The notes: generated from the letters alone by a model not told the origin. A stretch of DNA of 64,000 bases from Mucilaginibacter sabulilitoris (GCF_034262375.1 NZ_CP139558.1:3782001-3846000); one strand, 5' to 3'. Numbered from the stretch's first letter, positions 54,165-63,532 are shown. Translations and numbers: made by a program.

Positions 54165-54587
54165 CTATTTCAAATAGTGCTCAATAATATCTTCGGGTAT
54201 GCGGGCTCCGCGACCGGTGGCCATATCAATCATAGTGTAATCAAACCAGCCGTCGCAGCAAATTTTATTGGTGACTTTATTGGTGATGCTAAACTTTACG
54301 CGGCAGCCTTTATCGTCGATAGTTTCAATACCTGTTTTTACAATAAAGTAGTCGCCCATGGTTAAGGCGCGTTTATAGTCGACGTGTGCTGTTCGCACTA
54401 CCCAGCCAAAGCCGCGTTCCATAAACTTTTCCATGGCCATGCCATAGCAGCGTTCCATCTGGTCATACCGGGCGGCCAGCACATAATCAAAATATTTGCT
54501 GTTATGTACATGCTGAAACATGTCAATGTCATCGGGGCGTACACGAAATTCGGTTTCAAAGGTGCTATATTGGACAGAATTAGTCAT
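54165..54587 (-). CDS. Acyl-CoA thioesterase, hot-dog fold
   Basis: A 140-residue thioesterase. The start MTNSVQYSTFETEFRV (54587) is preferred to an ATG eight codons upstream. The active-site region is VRPDDIDMFQHVHNSKYFDY, with Asp and His in 4HBT positions, and FGWVVRTAHVDYKRALTMGD fits the fold. Distinct from the gene at 48474. Divergent from the S41 peptidase gene. Confidence 0.92.
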   Translation of the reverse strand: MTNSVQYSTFETEFRVRPDDIDMFQHVHNSKYFDYVLAARYDQMERCYGMAMEKFMERGFGWVVRTAHVDYKRALTMGDYFIVKTGIETIDDKGCRVKFSITNKVTNKICCDGWFDYTMIDMATGRGARIPEDIIEHYLK

Positions 54588-54624
54588 GAAATTTGCTAAG
54601 TAGAAAATCAAAAATAAAGAATCA

Positions 54625-54664
54625 AAATCACATTCATCATTATAAATGATGCGGAATGTGATTT
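54625..54664. promoter_or_regulatory. Nested palindrome between divergent genes
   Basis: Outer arms AAATCACATTC (54625-54635) and GAATGTGATTT (54654-54664) pair perfectly. Inside, CATCATT-ATA-AATGATG forms a 17-bp palindrome (54635-54651). It lies between the thioesterase start and the S41 peptidase start, as an operator would. Confidence 0.5.
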
Positions 54665-54736
54665 GTTAAAATGCCCGGATATTAAATAACATAATTAAGC
54701 GTTATGATCCATAAATAATAATACTACTGAAACCTT

Positions 54737-56977
54737 GTGAAACAATTGACGCTGCTGCTCTTAATAACTTGCTTATTAAGTTGTAGGCATTTACCCGCAC
54801 AACAAATACAATTTAACGGTGATCTTGAAATAATAAACCCAGCTACCCAGCTGCCTGTGGGCTGGACCTTTAGAAAAGCATCGTCCGGCGATTACAGCTA
54901 TGAATTGGATAGCATGGTTAAACAACAGGGAAAATATGCAGTATCTATAACCTCTAAAAACGCAACTGGAGATTTTGGTTCGATAGGCATAAATATTCCG
55001 TACCGATTTAATGGCAATGAGATTGAATTGCGAGGCTATATTAAAACAGAGAACATAAATAAAGGCTTCGCTGGTTTCTGGCTTCGCATTGATGGTACAC
55101 TGGCATTTAATAATATGCAGAATCAAAATGTACATGGAACCACGGATTGGAGAGAATACAGTATAAAATTACCATATGATAGCGACAAGGGAACTAACAT
55201 AGCAGCTGGAGCTTTATTGGTCGGCGGTGGTAAAATATGGTTTGATCATGTTCAGTTACTTATTGATGGTAAACCGATTGAAAATGCCATTATAAAAAAG
55301 ATTGTACTTACTAAAGCCGAACAGGATACCGTTTTTAATAAAAGCTCAGGCATTACTAATATTAAGCTGGATGCTCAGCAATTAAAAAATTTAACCTTAC
55401 TCGGCAAAGTGTGGGGTTTTATAAAATACCATCATCCGGAGGTTGCAAAAGGTAATGTTAATATGGATGCAGAGCTTTTCAGGGTGCTGCCGGCTGTGAT
55501 AAAAGCCAGGAATAATCAGGAGTTGAGCAGCATTCTTGAACAATGGATTGGCAAGTTCGGTAAAATACAAACTTGCGATAACTGTAAACCTGATAGCGAA
55601 GATAAGGCAAAACTTGCACTCAAGTTGGGAGATAGTCCTGAAAATTGGGGATTAAGCAAAACGCTTATTGATAAACTCATCGCATTAAACAAAAGCAACA
55701 ACAGCGAAAATTATTATGTAGATACCGCTCCCAACGTAGGTAACCCAATATTTAATCATGAAAAGGGTTATGAATTTATGCAATACCCTGATGCCGGTTA
55801 TCGCCTGCTTAGTTTATACAGATATTGGAATATGATACAGTATTTTTCGCCATATAAACATTTAATAGGTGAGGACTGGAATAAAGTATTACCAGCATTT
55901 ATTCCGCAGTTTATTAATGATGCCGACAATACGGCCTATACCTTAACAGTGCTGGCCTTGATCAGTAGTATAAACGATACTCACGCCAATATCTGGGGTT
56001 ACCGAAAAGAGCTTGAAGATTATCGTGGGAAATTCGCGCCGCCATTTAAGGCTAAATTTATTGAGGATAAATTGGTTGTAACCGGTTTTTATAACGATAC
56101 GCTGAATGTGAAGAGTAAATTTAAATTAGCGGATGTGATAACCTCCATTAATGGTGTAAAAGTTACCGAATTGATAAAAAAATTTCTGCCCATTACCGCT
56201 GCTTCCAATTATTCAACACAATTACGGGATATGCCTAATAATTATTTGTTACGAAGCAATAACCCGCATTTTGACTTTGTAATTGAACGCGATGGCAAAA
56301 CCCTAAACACCAGCATTGCTGGATTGGAACGTAAAAGTGTTAATTACAGGCTTGATTATGATCCTAACACTGGTACTTCCGGTTATTATGTAATAGATAA
56401 GCAGATAGGTTATCTGTACCCGGCTAAATATTATAATAAAGATCTGCCCGATATTAAAAAAATGTTTAACGGTACTAAAGGTATTATTGTTGATATGCGG
56501 TGTTATCCTTCGGAGTTTATGCCTTTTACCTTTGTGCCATATATTAAATCGGGCAATGCGCCATTTGTTAAATTTACAAACGGCAGTGTTACTCACCCTG
56601 GCTCATTTACAGAAACCCCGACATTGAGCGTTGACCCAACCAATGAATATAAGGGTAAAGTGATAGTTATTGTTAATGAACAGACACAGAGCCAAGCCGA
56701 ATACACTACAATGGCTTTCCAAAGCTCTCCTAATGTTACGGTTATAGGTAGTACAACAGCCGGGGCCGATGGTAATGTATCTCCTATTATATTACCGGGT
56801 GGTATATCAACTATGATATCGGGTATAGGAATATTATATCCAGATGGTGCTGAAACACAGCGTAAAGGCGTTAAAATTGATGTGAAAATAAGCCCAACTA
56901 TTAAGGGAATCAAAGCTGGTATTGATGAGCCGCTTGAGAAAGCAAAGCAACTTATTTTAAATGAAGTTAGTAAGTGA
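54737..56977 (+). CDS. S41-family peptidase, lipoprotein
   Basis: A 746-residue exported protease of the C-terminal-processing/tricorn type. The GTG start at 54737 gives MKQLTLLLLITCLLSC, a lipoprotein signal with Cys16. Residues 25-170 form an all-beta domain. A PDZ-like segment (ADVITSINGVKV) lies near 470, and the S41 catalytic part has NEQTQSQAEYTTMAF with the nucleophile Ser in QSQAEY, followed by GSTTAGADGNVSPI. Family length varies; this is a large form. Substrate unknown. Confidence 0.92.
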   Translation: MKQLTLLLLITCLLSCRHLPAQQIQFNGDLEIINPATQLPVGWTFRKASSGDYSYELDSMVKQQGKYAVSITSKNATGDFGSIGINIPYRFNGNEIELRGYIKTENINKGFAGFWLRIDGTLAFNNMQNQNVHGTTDWREYSIKLPYDSDKGTNIAAGALLVGGGKIWFDHVQLLIDGKPIENAIIKKIVLTKAEQDTVFNKSSGITNIKLDAQQLKNLTLLGKVWGFIKYHHPEVAKGNVNMDAELFRVLPAVIKARNNQELSSILEQWIGKFGKIQTCDNCKPDSEDKAKLALKLGDSPENWGLSKTLIDKLIALNKSNNSENYYVDTAPNVGNPIFNHEKGYEFMQYPDAGYRLLSLYRYWNMIQYFSPYKHLIGEDWNKVLPAFIPQFINDADNTAYTLTVLALISSINDTHANIWGYRKELEDYRGKFAPPFKAKFIEDKLVVTGFYNDTLNVKSKFKLADVITSINGVKVTELIKKFLPITAASNYSTQLRDMPNNYLLRSNNPHFDFVIERDGKTLNTSIAGLERKSVNYRLDYDPNTGTSGYYVIDKQIGYLYPAKYYNKDLPDIKKMFNGTKGIIVDMRCYPSEFMPFTFVPYIKSGNAPFVKFTNGSVTHPGSFTETPTLSVDPTNEYKGKVIVIVNEQTQSQAEYTTMAFQSSPNVTVIGSTTAGADGNVSPIILPGGISTMISGIGILYPDGAETQRKGVKIDVKISPTIKGIKAGIDEPLEKAKQLILNEVSK

Positions 56978-57052
56978 TAAAAGCAGAAATTCAGGAGCTT
57001 TTATCACTCGGTTAATTACTCATTCGCAGTTAAATCCTTTTGAATTTTTACT

Positions 57053-57082
57053 TTTGATTTCTGACTTTAAACACTATCTTTG
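57053..57082 (+). promoter_or_regulatory. Promoter of rpsO
   Basis: TTTG (57053-57056), 18 bases, then TATCTTTG (57075-57082), an excellent match to the Bacteroidota promoter. The leader to the ATG is about 40 bases. Confidence 0.8.
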
Positions 57083-57127
57083 CACCTCAAAATAATTAAT
57101 TATTCACGCTTTAATATTATTCAAGTA

Positions 57128-57406
57128 ATGTATTTAGGTAAAGAAGCAAAGGCAGAGATCTTTGCAAAACATGGTAAAGGCGCTACAGATACTGGTTCTG
57201 CAGAAGGTCAGGTAGCTTTATTCACCACTCGTATTGCTCATTTAACCGGGCATTTGAAAAAAAACAAAAAGGATTTTTCAACTCAATTATCGCTGCAAAA
57301 ATTAGTAGGTAAACGCCGTGCATTGCTGGCTTACCTTTATAATAAAGATATTGAAAGATACCGTGCTATCATCAAAGCTTTACAGCTAAGGGATATCATT
57401 AAGTAA
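57128..57406 (+). CDS. rpsO: 30S ribosomal protein S15
   Basis: A 92-residue ribosomal protein from the start MYLGKEAKAEIFAKHG (57128); the 16 codons upstream lie in the leader. S15 signatures are GSAEGQVALFTTRIAHLTGH and LQKLVGKRRALLAYLYNKD. It binds 16S rRNA early in 30S assembly. pnp follows, the classical order. Its terminator separates the two, so pnp may partly have its own control. Confidence 0.97.
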   Translation: MYLGKEAKAEIFAKHGKGATDTGSAEGQVALFTTRIAHLTGHLKKNKKDFSTQLSLQKLVGKRRALLAYLYNKDIERYRAIIKALQLRDIIK

Positions 57407-57424
57407 TTCTCTCCTTTTTTATTT

Positions 57425-57455
57425 AAAAGCCATCCCGATTTTGGGGATGGCTTTT
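57425..57455 (+). terminator. Terminator after rpsO
   Basis: AAAAGCCATCCC (57425-57436) pairs with GGGATGGCTTTT (57444-57455), followed by T residues. Classical intrinsic terminator in the rpsO-pnp gap. Confidence 0.88.
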
Positions 57456-57531
57456 TTACTTAGAAACAATATTCACAAACATAAAACCGATGCGCTCCGA
57501 AAGATGAAAAGTGCATCACAAACGAAAAAAG

Positions 57532-59667
57532 ATGAGTTTAAACGTAATTAAAAAGGTTATTGATTTAGGTGACGGCCGCACCATTGAGATCGAAACCGGT
57601 AAGCTGGCCAAACAAGCCGATGGCGCTGTTGTAGTTAAAATGGGTGATACCATGTTATTGGCTACTGTTGTTTCATCGCCCGAAGCGAAAGAGGGAGTTG
57701 ATTTTTTACCCCTTTCTGTTGATTACCAGGAAAAATACGCAGCCACCGGTCGTATCCCGGGTGGTTTTTTACGCCGCGAGGCACGTTTATCAGACTATGA
57801 GGTTTTAATCTCCCGTTTGGTCGACCGTGCTTTACGTCCATTGTTCCCGGAAGATTATCATGCTGATACCCAAGTGATGATCTCTTTAATATCTGCCGAT
57901 AAAGACATTATGCCTGATGCGCTTGCAGGTTTGGCAGCATCAGCAGCTTTAGCTGTTTCAGATATTCCTTTTAATGGCCCTATATCTGAAGTTCGTGTAG
58001 CTAAAATTGATGGCCAGTTAGTAATTAACCCAACCTTAAGCCAGCTTGAGAGAGCAACTTTAGAATTTATTGTTGCAGGCAGCGAGCATGATATTAACAT
58101 GGTTGAAGGTGAATCAAAGGAAATTCAGGAAGCTGAATTGGTTGAAGCCATTAAATTTGCACACACTGCTATTAAAGTACAGTGCTTAATTCAAAAAGAA
58201 TTAACCATTGAGGCCGGTAAAACCGAAAAACGTGTTTACAGCCACGAAAATCATAACGAGGACCTGAAAAAAGCTATTTATGCGGCTACTTATGACCAGG
58301 TTTACGCTATCGCTTCTTCTGCATCTGCAAAAGACGAGCGTTCTACTAAATTTAAAGAAGTACGTGACGCCTATATCGAAACCTTAGGTGAGATTGATGA
58401 TGTTACTAAATTCCTGGCTAAAAAATATTACCATGATGTAGAGTATGATGCTATCCGTAACCTGGTATTAGAAGAAGGTAAACGTTTAGATGGCCGTACC
58501 ACTACTCAAATACGCCCAATATGGAGCGAAGTTGGTTATTTACCATCTGCTCACGGTTCGGCTGTATTTACCCGTGGCGAAACGCAATCATTAACTACAG
58601 TTACCCTGGGTGCTAAAGACGATGAGCAAATGATTGATGGCGCGTTCATCAACGGTTATCAAAAATTCCTGTTGCATTACAATTTCCCTGGTTTCTCAAC
58701 CGGCGAGGTTCGTCCTAACAGGGGTGCTGGCCGCCGCGAAATTGGTCACGGTAACCTGGCTATGCGTTCATTAAAACAAGTGTTGCCATCAGAGGAAGAA
58801 AACCCATACACTATACGTGTAGTATCTGATATATTGGAATCAAACGGTTCGTCGTCAATGGCAACGGTTTGCGCCGGTACATTAGCGCTGATGGATGCAG
58901 GTGTTAAAATCAAATCGCCGGTATCAGGTATCGCGATGGGATTGATCACAAATGAAATGGGTACCAAATATGCTATCCTTTCTGACATCCTTGGCGACGA
59001 AGATCACCTGGGTGATATGGACTTTAAAGTAACCGGTACCGAAAACGGTATTGTTGCTGTTCAGATGGATTTGAAGATCAATGGCCTTTCATACGAAGTG
59101 TTAACCAATGCTTTGAACCAGGCTAAAGACGGTCGTTTACATATCCTTGGCGAAATGGCTAAAACCATTACCCAGCCACGTGAAGATTACAAACCGCATG
59201 CTCCGCGCATCGTTACCATTAAAATTGATAAAGAATTTATTGGTGCAGTTATCGGGCCCGGTGGTAAAATCATCCAGGAAATGCAGCGCGAAACAGGTGC
59301 AACCATCTCTATCGAAGAAAAAGACAACCAGGGTATTGTTCAGATATTTGCCGATAATAAAGCATCTATCGACCAGGCCTTATCACGTATCCGCGCCATC
59401 GCTTCAAAACCTGAGGTTGGCGAGATATACGAAGGTAAAGTGAAATCGATTATGCCATTTGGTGCATTTGTTGAAATTATGCCTGGTAAAGATGGTTTAC
59501 TGCACATATCTGAAATTGACCATCGCCGTATCGAAAAAATGGACGGTATATTTGAAGTAGGAGATGAGGTAAGGGTTAAATTGCTTGACGTTGATAAACA
59601 AGGAAAATTAAAACTTTCCAGGAAAGCATTATTGCCAAGGCCCGAGTCGCCAAAAGCTGAAAACTAA
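57532..59667 (+). CDS. pnp: Polyribonucleotide nucleotidyltransferase (PNPase)
   Basis: A 711-residue 3'-5' phosphorolytic exoribonuclease. The start MSLNVIKKVIDLGDGR (57532) is preferred over an upstream ATG. Two RNase PH domains are seen: the first contains GRIPGGFLRREARLSD, the second FNFPGFSTGEVRPNRGAGRR-like blocks (FPGFSTGEVRPNRGAGRREI). A KH domain follows (VIGPGGKIIQEMQRETGATI) and an S1 domain at the end (GEIYEGKVKSIMPFGAFVEI). Full family length. Acts in RNA turnover. Confidence 0.97.
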   Translation: MSLNVIKKVIDLGDGRTIEIETGKLAKQADGAVVVKMGDTMLLATVVSSPEAKEGVDFLPLSVDYQEKYAATGRIPGGFLRREARLSDYEVLISRLVDRALRPLFPEDYHADTQVMISLISADKDIMPDALAGLAASAALAVSDIPFNGPISEVRVAKIDGQLVINPTLSQLERATLEFIVAGSEHDINMVEGESKEIQEAELVEAIKFAHTAIKVQCLIQKELTIEAGKTEKRVYSHENHNEDLKKAIYAATYDQVYAIASSASAKDERSTKFKEVRDAYIETLGEIDDVTKFLAKKYYHDVEYDAIRNLVLEEGKRLDGRTTTQIRPIWSEVGYLPSAHGSAVFTRGETQSLTTVTLGAKDDEQMIDGAFINGYQKFLLHYNFPGFSTGEVRPNRGAGRREIGHGNLAMRSLKQVLPSEEENPYTIRVVSDILESNGSSSMATVCAGTLALMDAGVKIKSPVSGIAMGLITNEMGTKYAILSDILGDEDHLGDMDFKVTGTENGIVAVQMDLKINGLSYEVLTNALNQAKDGRLHILGEMAKTITQPREDYKPHAPRIVTIKIDKEFIGAVIGPGGKIIQEMQRETGATISIEEKDNQGIVQIFADNKASIDQALSRIRAIASKPEVGEIYEGKVKSIMPFGAFVEIMPGKDGLLHISEIDHRRIEKMDGIFEVGDEVRVKLLDVDKQGKLKLSRKALLPRPESPKAEN

Positions 59668-59685
59668 TCTTATTAAATTTTATTT

Positions 59686-59712
59686 GCAAAACCCTCGTAA
59701 AGAGGGTTTTGC
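59686..59712 (+). terminator. Terminator after pnp
   Basis: GCAAAACCCTC (59686-59696) pairs with GAGGGTTTTGC (59702-59712) around a 5-base loop. Confidence 0.85.
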
Positions 59713-59837
59713 TATTTAACTTGTTTTATGCAGGTTTTTTTTGAAAAAAAATAAAACAAAAGCCCCTTGTTTAAACTTTAATACAGTTAACAGATTAGTT
59801 GGAAAAACTATAAAATCCGATCCTGCTTGAAAAAAAC

Positions 59838-60110
59838 ATGACTCCTTCTACTAATGATCCTTTAGATTTTCTCAACAGCAATCCGCATGGGATCCAGTCG
59901 GGGGCACAAACCGATTTGGTTCAGTTGTTATTGTATGAGATAATAAGGGTTAAAGATTTGATCATATATTACGACTCTATTCCCAATGGAGGAGGGCAGC
60001 TTGGCTCATCTATTTTGAACGAGCTGGTATCTGAGGCCTACAGCTCCTTGGTAAATTATGATACCATACTCATGAGAAAGTATTACGATCTGCTGCTTAA
60101 CTGCGATTAG
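59838..60110 (+). CDS. Small hypothetical protein (90 aa)
   Basis: A soluble acidic protein (MTPSTNDPLDFLNSN, then a mostly helical stretch LVQLLLYEIIRVKDLIIYYD). No domain recognised. It lies alone between pnp and rpe. Composition is protein-like, but there is no other support. Confidence 0.5.
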   Translation: MTPSTNDPLDFLNSNPHGIQSGAQTDLVQLLLYEIIRVKDLIIYYDSIPNGGGQLGSSILNELVSEAYSSLVNYDTILMRKYYDLLLNCD

Positions 60111-60364
60111 GCTCCTGAAATACAATCGATTGATCTACAGGCTTTATTGAAGGAAGGACCGGACTATTTACGTTGCTTCTTTACGCACACTCATTGCCAC
60201 TACTTCAGCCAAGTTTACTAATGCAATTGCCGGCTCACTAATCAACTGTGTTCTTTCTGCTTTCTGTCGAAACGTATCTGATGATAGAGGAGAATGATAG
60301 TCAACACCAAGTCACTATCTTAAAACTTTACAATTAATTGCTATTATAGGGTGGGCAGGTTTTA

Positions 60365-60372
60365 TATATTTG
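60365..60372 (+). promoter_or_regulatory. -7 box directly before rpe, possible leaderless start
   Basis: TATATTTG matches TAnnTTTG and ends only three bases before the rpe ATG at 60376. With the usual start site a few bases downstream, the transcript would begin at or near the ATG. No well-spaced TTTG was found upstream. Confidence 0.4.
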
Positions 60373-60375
60373 CAT

Positions 60376-61044
60376 ATGAACCATCTGATAGCACCATCAA
60401 TTTTAGCTGCCGATTTTGCCAACCTGCAACGTGATCTGGAAATGCTCAATGTGAGCGATGCCGATTGGGTACACGTTGATATTATGGATGGCATGTTTGT
60501 ACCCAATATATCCTTTGGTTTCCCGGTTGTCACTGCAACTAAAAAACATGCCACCAAGCCACTTGATGTGCACCTGATGATAGTTGAGCCCGACCGTTAC
60601 CTGAAAGCATTTAGAGACGCTGGAGCTGATGGTATTACCGTGCATTACGAAGCTTGTCCGCATTTGCACCGTACCATACAGGCCATTAAAGAGCTTGGCT
60701 GTAGGGCAGGAGTGGCCCTTAATCCCCATACCCCTGTTACGCTGCTTCAGGACATTATTGCCGATCTTGACCTGGTTTTGATCATGTCGGTAAATCCGGG
60801 TTTTGGCGGGCAAAAGTTTATTGACAATACCTACAAGAAACTACGAGACCTGAAGGAACTGAGCCGGGAGAAAAACCCCAACTTATATATTGAAGTTGAC
60901 GGCGGTGTTGATGAATATAATGTTAAAAAATTACTCGGTGCCGGTGCAAATGTGCTCGTTGCAGGCAGTTCGGTGTTCTCGTCGGCCAATCCGCCGGCCG
61001 CTATTTCCAACCTCAAATACCCCGAAAAGTTATTACAATCGTAA
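60376..61044 (+). CDS. rpe: Ribulose-phosphate 3-epimerase
   Basis: Interconverts ribulose-5-P and xylulose-5-P in the pentose phosphate pathway. The 222-residue TIM-barrel protein starts MNHLIAPSILAADFANL, which fixes the start at 60376. Metal and catalytic residues are in HVDIMDGMFVPN and LDVHLMI; SVNPGFGGQKFI and EVDGGVDEYN complete the active site. Length is typical. No partner gene is adjacent. Confidence 0.96.
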   Translation: MNHLIAPSILAADFANLQRDLEMLNVSDADWVHVDIMDGMFVPNISFGFPVVTATKKHATKPLDVHLMIVEPDRYLKAFRDAGADGITVHYEACPHLHRTIQAIKELGCRAGVALNPHTPVTLLQDIIADLDLVLIMSVNPGFGGQKFIDNTYKKLRDLKELSREKNPNLYIEVDGGVDEYNVKKLLGAGANVLVAGSSVFSSANPPAAISNLKYPEKLLQS

Positions 61045-61163
61045 TAAATTCTATTAACCCAATAGGAATAATTACAAATTTGCAATCAAAGGGCCTTTTG
61101 TTGATTAATTGTATATTTTTTCAAAAAATGCAAATAAACTCTATATATTTTGTCAAATTAATT

Positions 61164-61190
61164 AACTTCGGCCCAACTAAATACGAAGTT
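61164..61190. promoter_or_regulatory. Inverted repeat upstream of serC
   Basis: AACTTCG (61164-61170) and CGAAGTT (61184-61190) form 7-bp arms with a 13-base spacer, about 40 bases before the serC ATG. It may be an operator or a leader hairpin. Confidence 0.3.
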
Positions 61191-61228
61191 CCTAATCGTG
61201 TATTCAGAACCTACAATTTGTTAACTAT

Positions 61229-62299
61229 ATGAAACATAATTTTGGTGCCGGACCGGGCATTTTACCTCACGAAGTTTTAAAACAAGCTTCTGAGGCGGTA
61301 ATTGATTTTAATGGTACAGGATTGTCATTATTGGAAATCTCGCACCGTTCAAAAGAATTTGAAGCAGTTTTGGATGAGGCTGTTAAATTAGTGAAGGAGT
61401 TATTTAATGTTCCTGAAGGTTATTCGGTATTGTTTTTACAAGGTGGTGCAAGCACTCAGTTTGCTATGGCTCCTTACAACCTGTTACCTTCAACAGGTAA
61501 AGCCGCATATTTGGAAACAGGTGTTTGGGCAAATAAAGCTTTAAAAGAAGCCAAATATTTTGGAGAGGTTGAAATTGTGGCTACCTCAAAAGAAAGCAAC
61601 TTTACCTACATTCCTAAGGATTATACTATACCTGCCGATGCTGCATACTTCCACATTACATCAAACAATACCATTTATGGTACGCAGTTACAGGAATTGC
61701 CAACATCGTCGCCAATACCGGTAGTTTGCGATATGTCATCAGATATATTCAGCCGCAAAGTTAACGTAGCCGATTTTGGTTTAATTTACGCTGGTGCCCA
61801 AAAAAATATGGGCCCTGCCGGTGTAACCCTGGTAATAGTTAAAGATGATATTTTAGGCAAAGTTGATCGTAAGATCCCTTCGATGTTTAATTACCAAACT
61901 CAAATTGAAGGTGGTTCTATGTACAATACACCTCCATGTTTTGCAATCTACGTATCTATGCTTACTCTTCGCTGGTTAAAAGCAAAAGGTGGCGTTGAAG
62001 CAATTGAGCAGGAAAATATCACCAAGGCAAGGGTATTGTATGAGGAAATTGAGCGTAACCCATTCTTTAAAGGTGTTTGTGCTCCTGAAGACCGCTCACA
62101 CATGAATGTTTGTTTTGTAATGGAAAACCCTGAGCACGAAAAAGCATTCCTTAAATTGTGCGATGAAAGAGGAATAGTAGGTGTAAAAGGTCACAGAAGT
62201 GTTGGCGGTTTCAGAGCGTCAATATACAACGCATTGCCAATAACCAGCGTTTATGTGCTGATTGACGTAATGCAGGAATTTGCAGAAAAGAATAAATAA
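61229..62299 (+). CDS. serC: Phosphoserine aminotransferase
   Basis: PLP enzyme, second step of serine synthesis. The 356-residue product opens MKHNFGAGPGILPHEVL and has LEISHRSKEF, the substrate region FLQGGASTQFAM, and the PLP lysine in YAGAQKNMGPAGVTLV. C-terminal VKGHRSVGGFRASIYN is diagnostic. Full length. serA follows after a repeat-bearing 103-base gap, so the two act in one pathway. Confidence 0.97.
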   Translation: MKHNFGAGPGILPHEVLKQASEAVIDFNGTGLSLLEISHRSKEFEAVLDEAVKLVKELFNVPEGYSVLFLQGGASTQFAMAPYNLLPSTGKAAYLETGVWANKALKEAKYFGEVEIVATSKESNFTYIPKDYTIPADAAYFHITSNNTIYGTQLQELPTSSPIPVVCDMSSDIFSRKVNVADFGLIYAGAQKNMGPAGVTLVIVKDDILGKVDRKIPSMFNYQTQIEGGSMYNTPPCFAIYVSMLTLRWLKAKGGVEAIEQENITKARVLYEEIERNPFFKGVCAPEDRSHMNVCFVMENPEHEKAFLKLCDERGIVGVKGHRSVGGFRASIYNALPITSVYVLIDVMQEFAEKNK

Positions 62300-62303
62300 T
62301 TGG

Positions 62304-62400
62304 AATAGTTCATTAGTTCACTGGTTCATTTGTTCATTAGTATTTTAATGGGTAAAGGGCACCAATGAACTAATGAGCAAATGAACTATTGAACGAAATA
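62304..62400. repeat. Period-8 inverted repeat between serC and serA
   Basis: The left arm (about 62305-62340) is made of 8-base units TAGTTCAT, TAGTTCAC, TGGTTCAT and TTGTTCAT. The right arm (about 62370-62396) has ATGAACTA, ATGAGCAA, ATGAACTA and TTGAACGA, the same pattern inverted. About 24 of 29 aligned bases can pair, giving a long imperfect hairpin in the intercistronic RNA. Confidence 0.65.
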
Positions 62401-62402
62401 AG

Positions 62403-63353
62403 ATGATTAAGATATTAGCTAACGATGGTATAGACCCAATAGGAAAGCAGCTTTTAGAAGATGCCGGATTTTTTGTTGATACCAATAATATTCCACAGGA
62501 TGAACTTCCTGAAAAATTAAAGAATTACGATGCCATCACTGTACGCAGCGCCACTAAAGTGCGTAAAGCATTAATTGACGCTACCCCAAATCTTAAACTG
62601 ATTGGTCGCGGTGGCGTTGGTGTTGATAATATTGATGTTGATTATGCTAAAGAAAAAGGTATTGGTGTTTACAATACCCCGGCTTCTTCATCATTATCAG
62701 TAGCCGAACTGGTATTTGCCAACTTATTTGGCGGTGTTCGTTTTTTACACGACAGCAACCGCAAAATGCCGGTTGAAGGTTCAACTAAATTCAACGACCT
62801 GAAAAAGGCATATGCAAAAGGTATTGAGCTGCGCGGTAAAACTTTAGGCGTTGTTGGTTTTGGCCGTATTGGTCGTGAAGTAGCTAAAATAGCCATTGGT
62901 GTTGGTATGGATGTTTTAGCATATGATCTTTTTGACTTTAACCCCGAGCTTGATATTGTATTAGGTGGTGGCACTACGGTAAAGGTAGCCGTTAAAAAAG
63001 CTACACTTGAGGAAGTGATCAAACAATCTGATTTTATTACCCTACATACGCCATTTATTGATAAAGCCCTTTTAGGTGCCGAAGAATTGGCCCAAACCAA
63101 AAAAGGTGTAGGCCTGGTTAACATATCACGTGGCGGCTTAATTGATGAGCTGGCTTTAATTGATGCATTAAACAGCGGTCAGGTTTCATTTGCGGCTCTT
63201 GACGTGTTTGACAATGAGCCTACCCCACGCGAAGAAATATTGAAACACCCTAAAATTTCCTTAACCCCTCATATTGGCGCTGCCACAAATGAGGCACAGG
63301 AAAGAATAGGCGTAGAGCTTGCTAATTTGATCATTGGTCATTTTAAGAAATAA
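62403..63353 (+). CDS. serA: D-3-phosphoglycerate dehydrogenase, short form
   Basis: First step of serine synthesis. The 316-residue enzyme has catalytic and nucleotide-binding domains only, without the ACT or intervening regulatory domains of long forms. Features: RSATKVRKALID, GRGGVGVDNIDVDYAKEKG, the NAD motif GVVGFGRIGREVAKIA and the catalytic His in LTPHIGAATNEAQ. Without an ACT domain it is probably not serine-inhibited in the usual way. Confidence 0.95.
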   Translation: MIKILANDGIDPIGKQLLEDAGFFVDTNNIPQDELPEKLKNYDAITVRSATKVRKALIDATPNLKLIGRGGVGVDNIDVDYAKEKGIGVYNTPASSSLSVAELVFANLFGGVRFLHDSNRKMPVEGSTKFNDLKKAYAKGIELRGKTLGVVGFGRIGREVAKIAIGVGMDVLAYDLFDFNPELDIVLGGGTTVKVAVKKATLEEVIKQSDFITLHTPFIDKALLGAEELAQTKKGVGLVNISRGGLIDELALIDALNSGQVSFAALDVFDNEPTPREEILKHPKISLTPHIGAATNEAQERIGVELANLIIGHFKK

Positions 63354-63392
63354 GCAAACACGAATTTCACTAATTTGTGCGAATTACACGAG

Positions 63393-63429
63393 TGGCACGG
63401 ATCTATAATGATTTCGTGCCATTTTGTTT
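63393..63429 (+). terminator. Hairpin after serA
   Basis: TGGCACG (63393-63399) and CGTGCCA (63415-63421) pair, followed by TTTTGTTTG. Probable terminator of the ser genes. Confidence 0.7.
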
Positions 63430-63449
63430 GATACTGAAAATAAATCCTT

Positions 63450-63532
63450 TGTCATGCTGAACGATAGTGAAGCATCTATTCTACAATATGCATAATCGGC
63501 TAATAGATCCTTCGCTGGCGTTCAGGATGACA
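63450..63532. repeat. Dispersed-type palindromic repeat
   Basis: Ends TGTCATGCTGAACG (63450-63463) and CGTTCAGGATGACA (63519-63532) are imperfect inverted copies. Inside, GAAGCATCTA and TAGATCCTTCG extend the symmetry. This resembles an interspersed intergenic repeat I associate with Bacteroidota genomes; there is one copy here. Confidence 0.6.
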
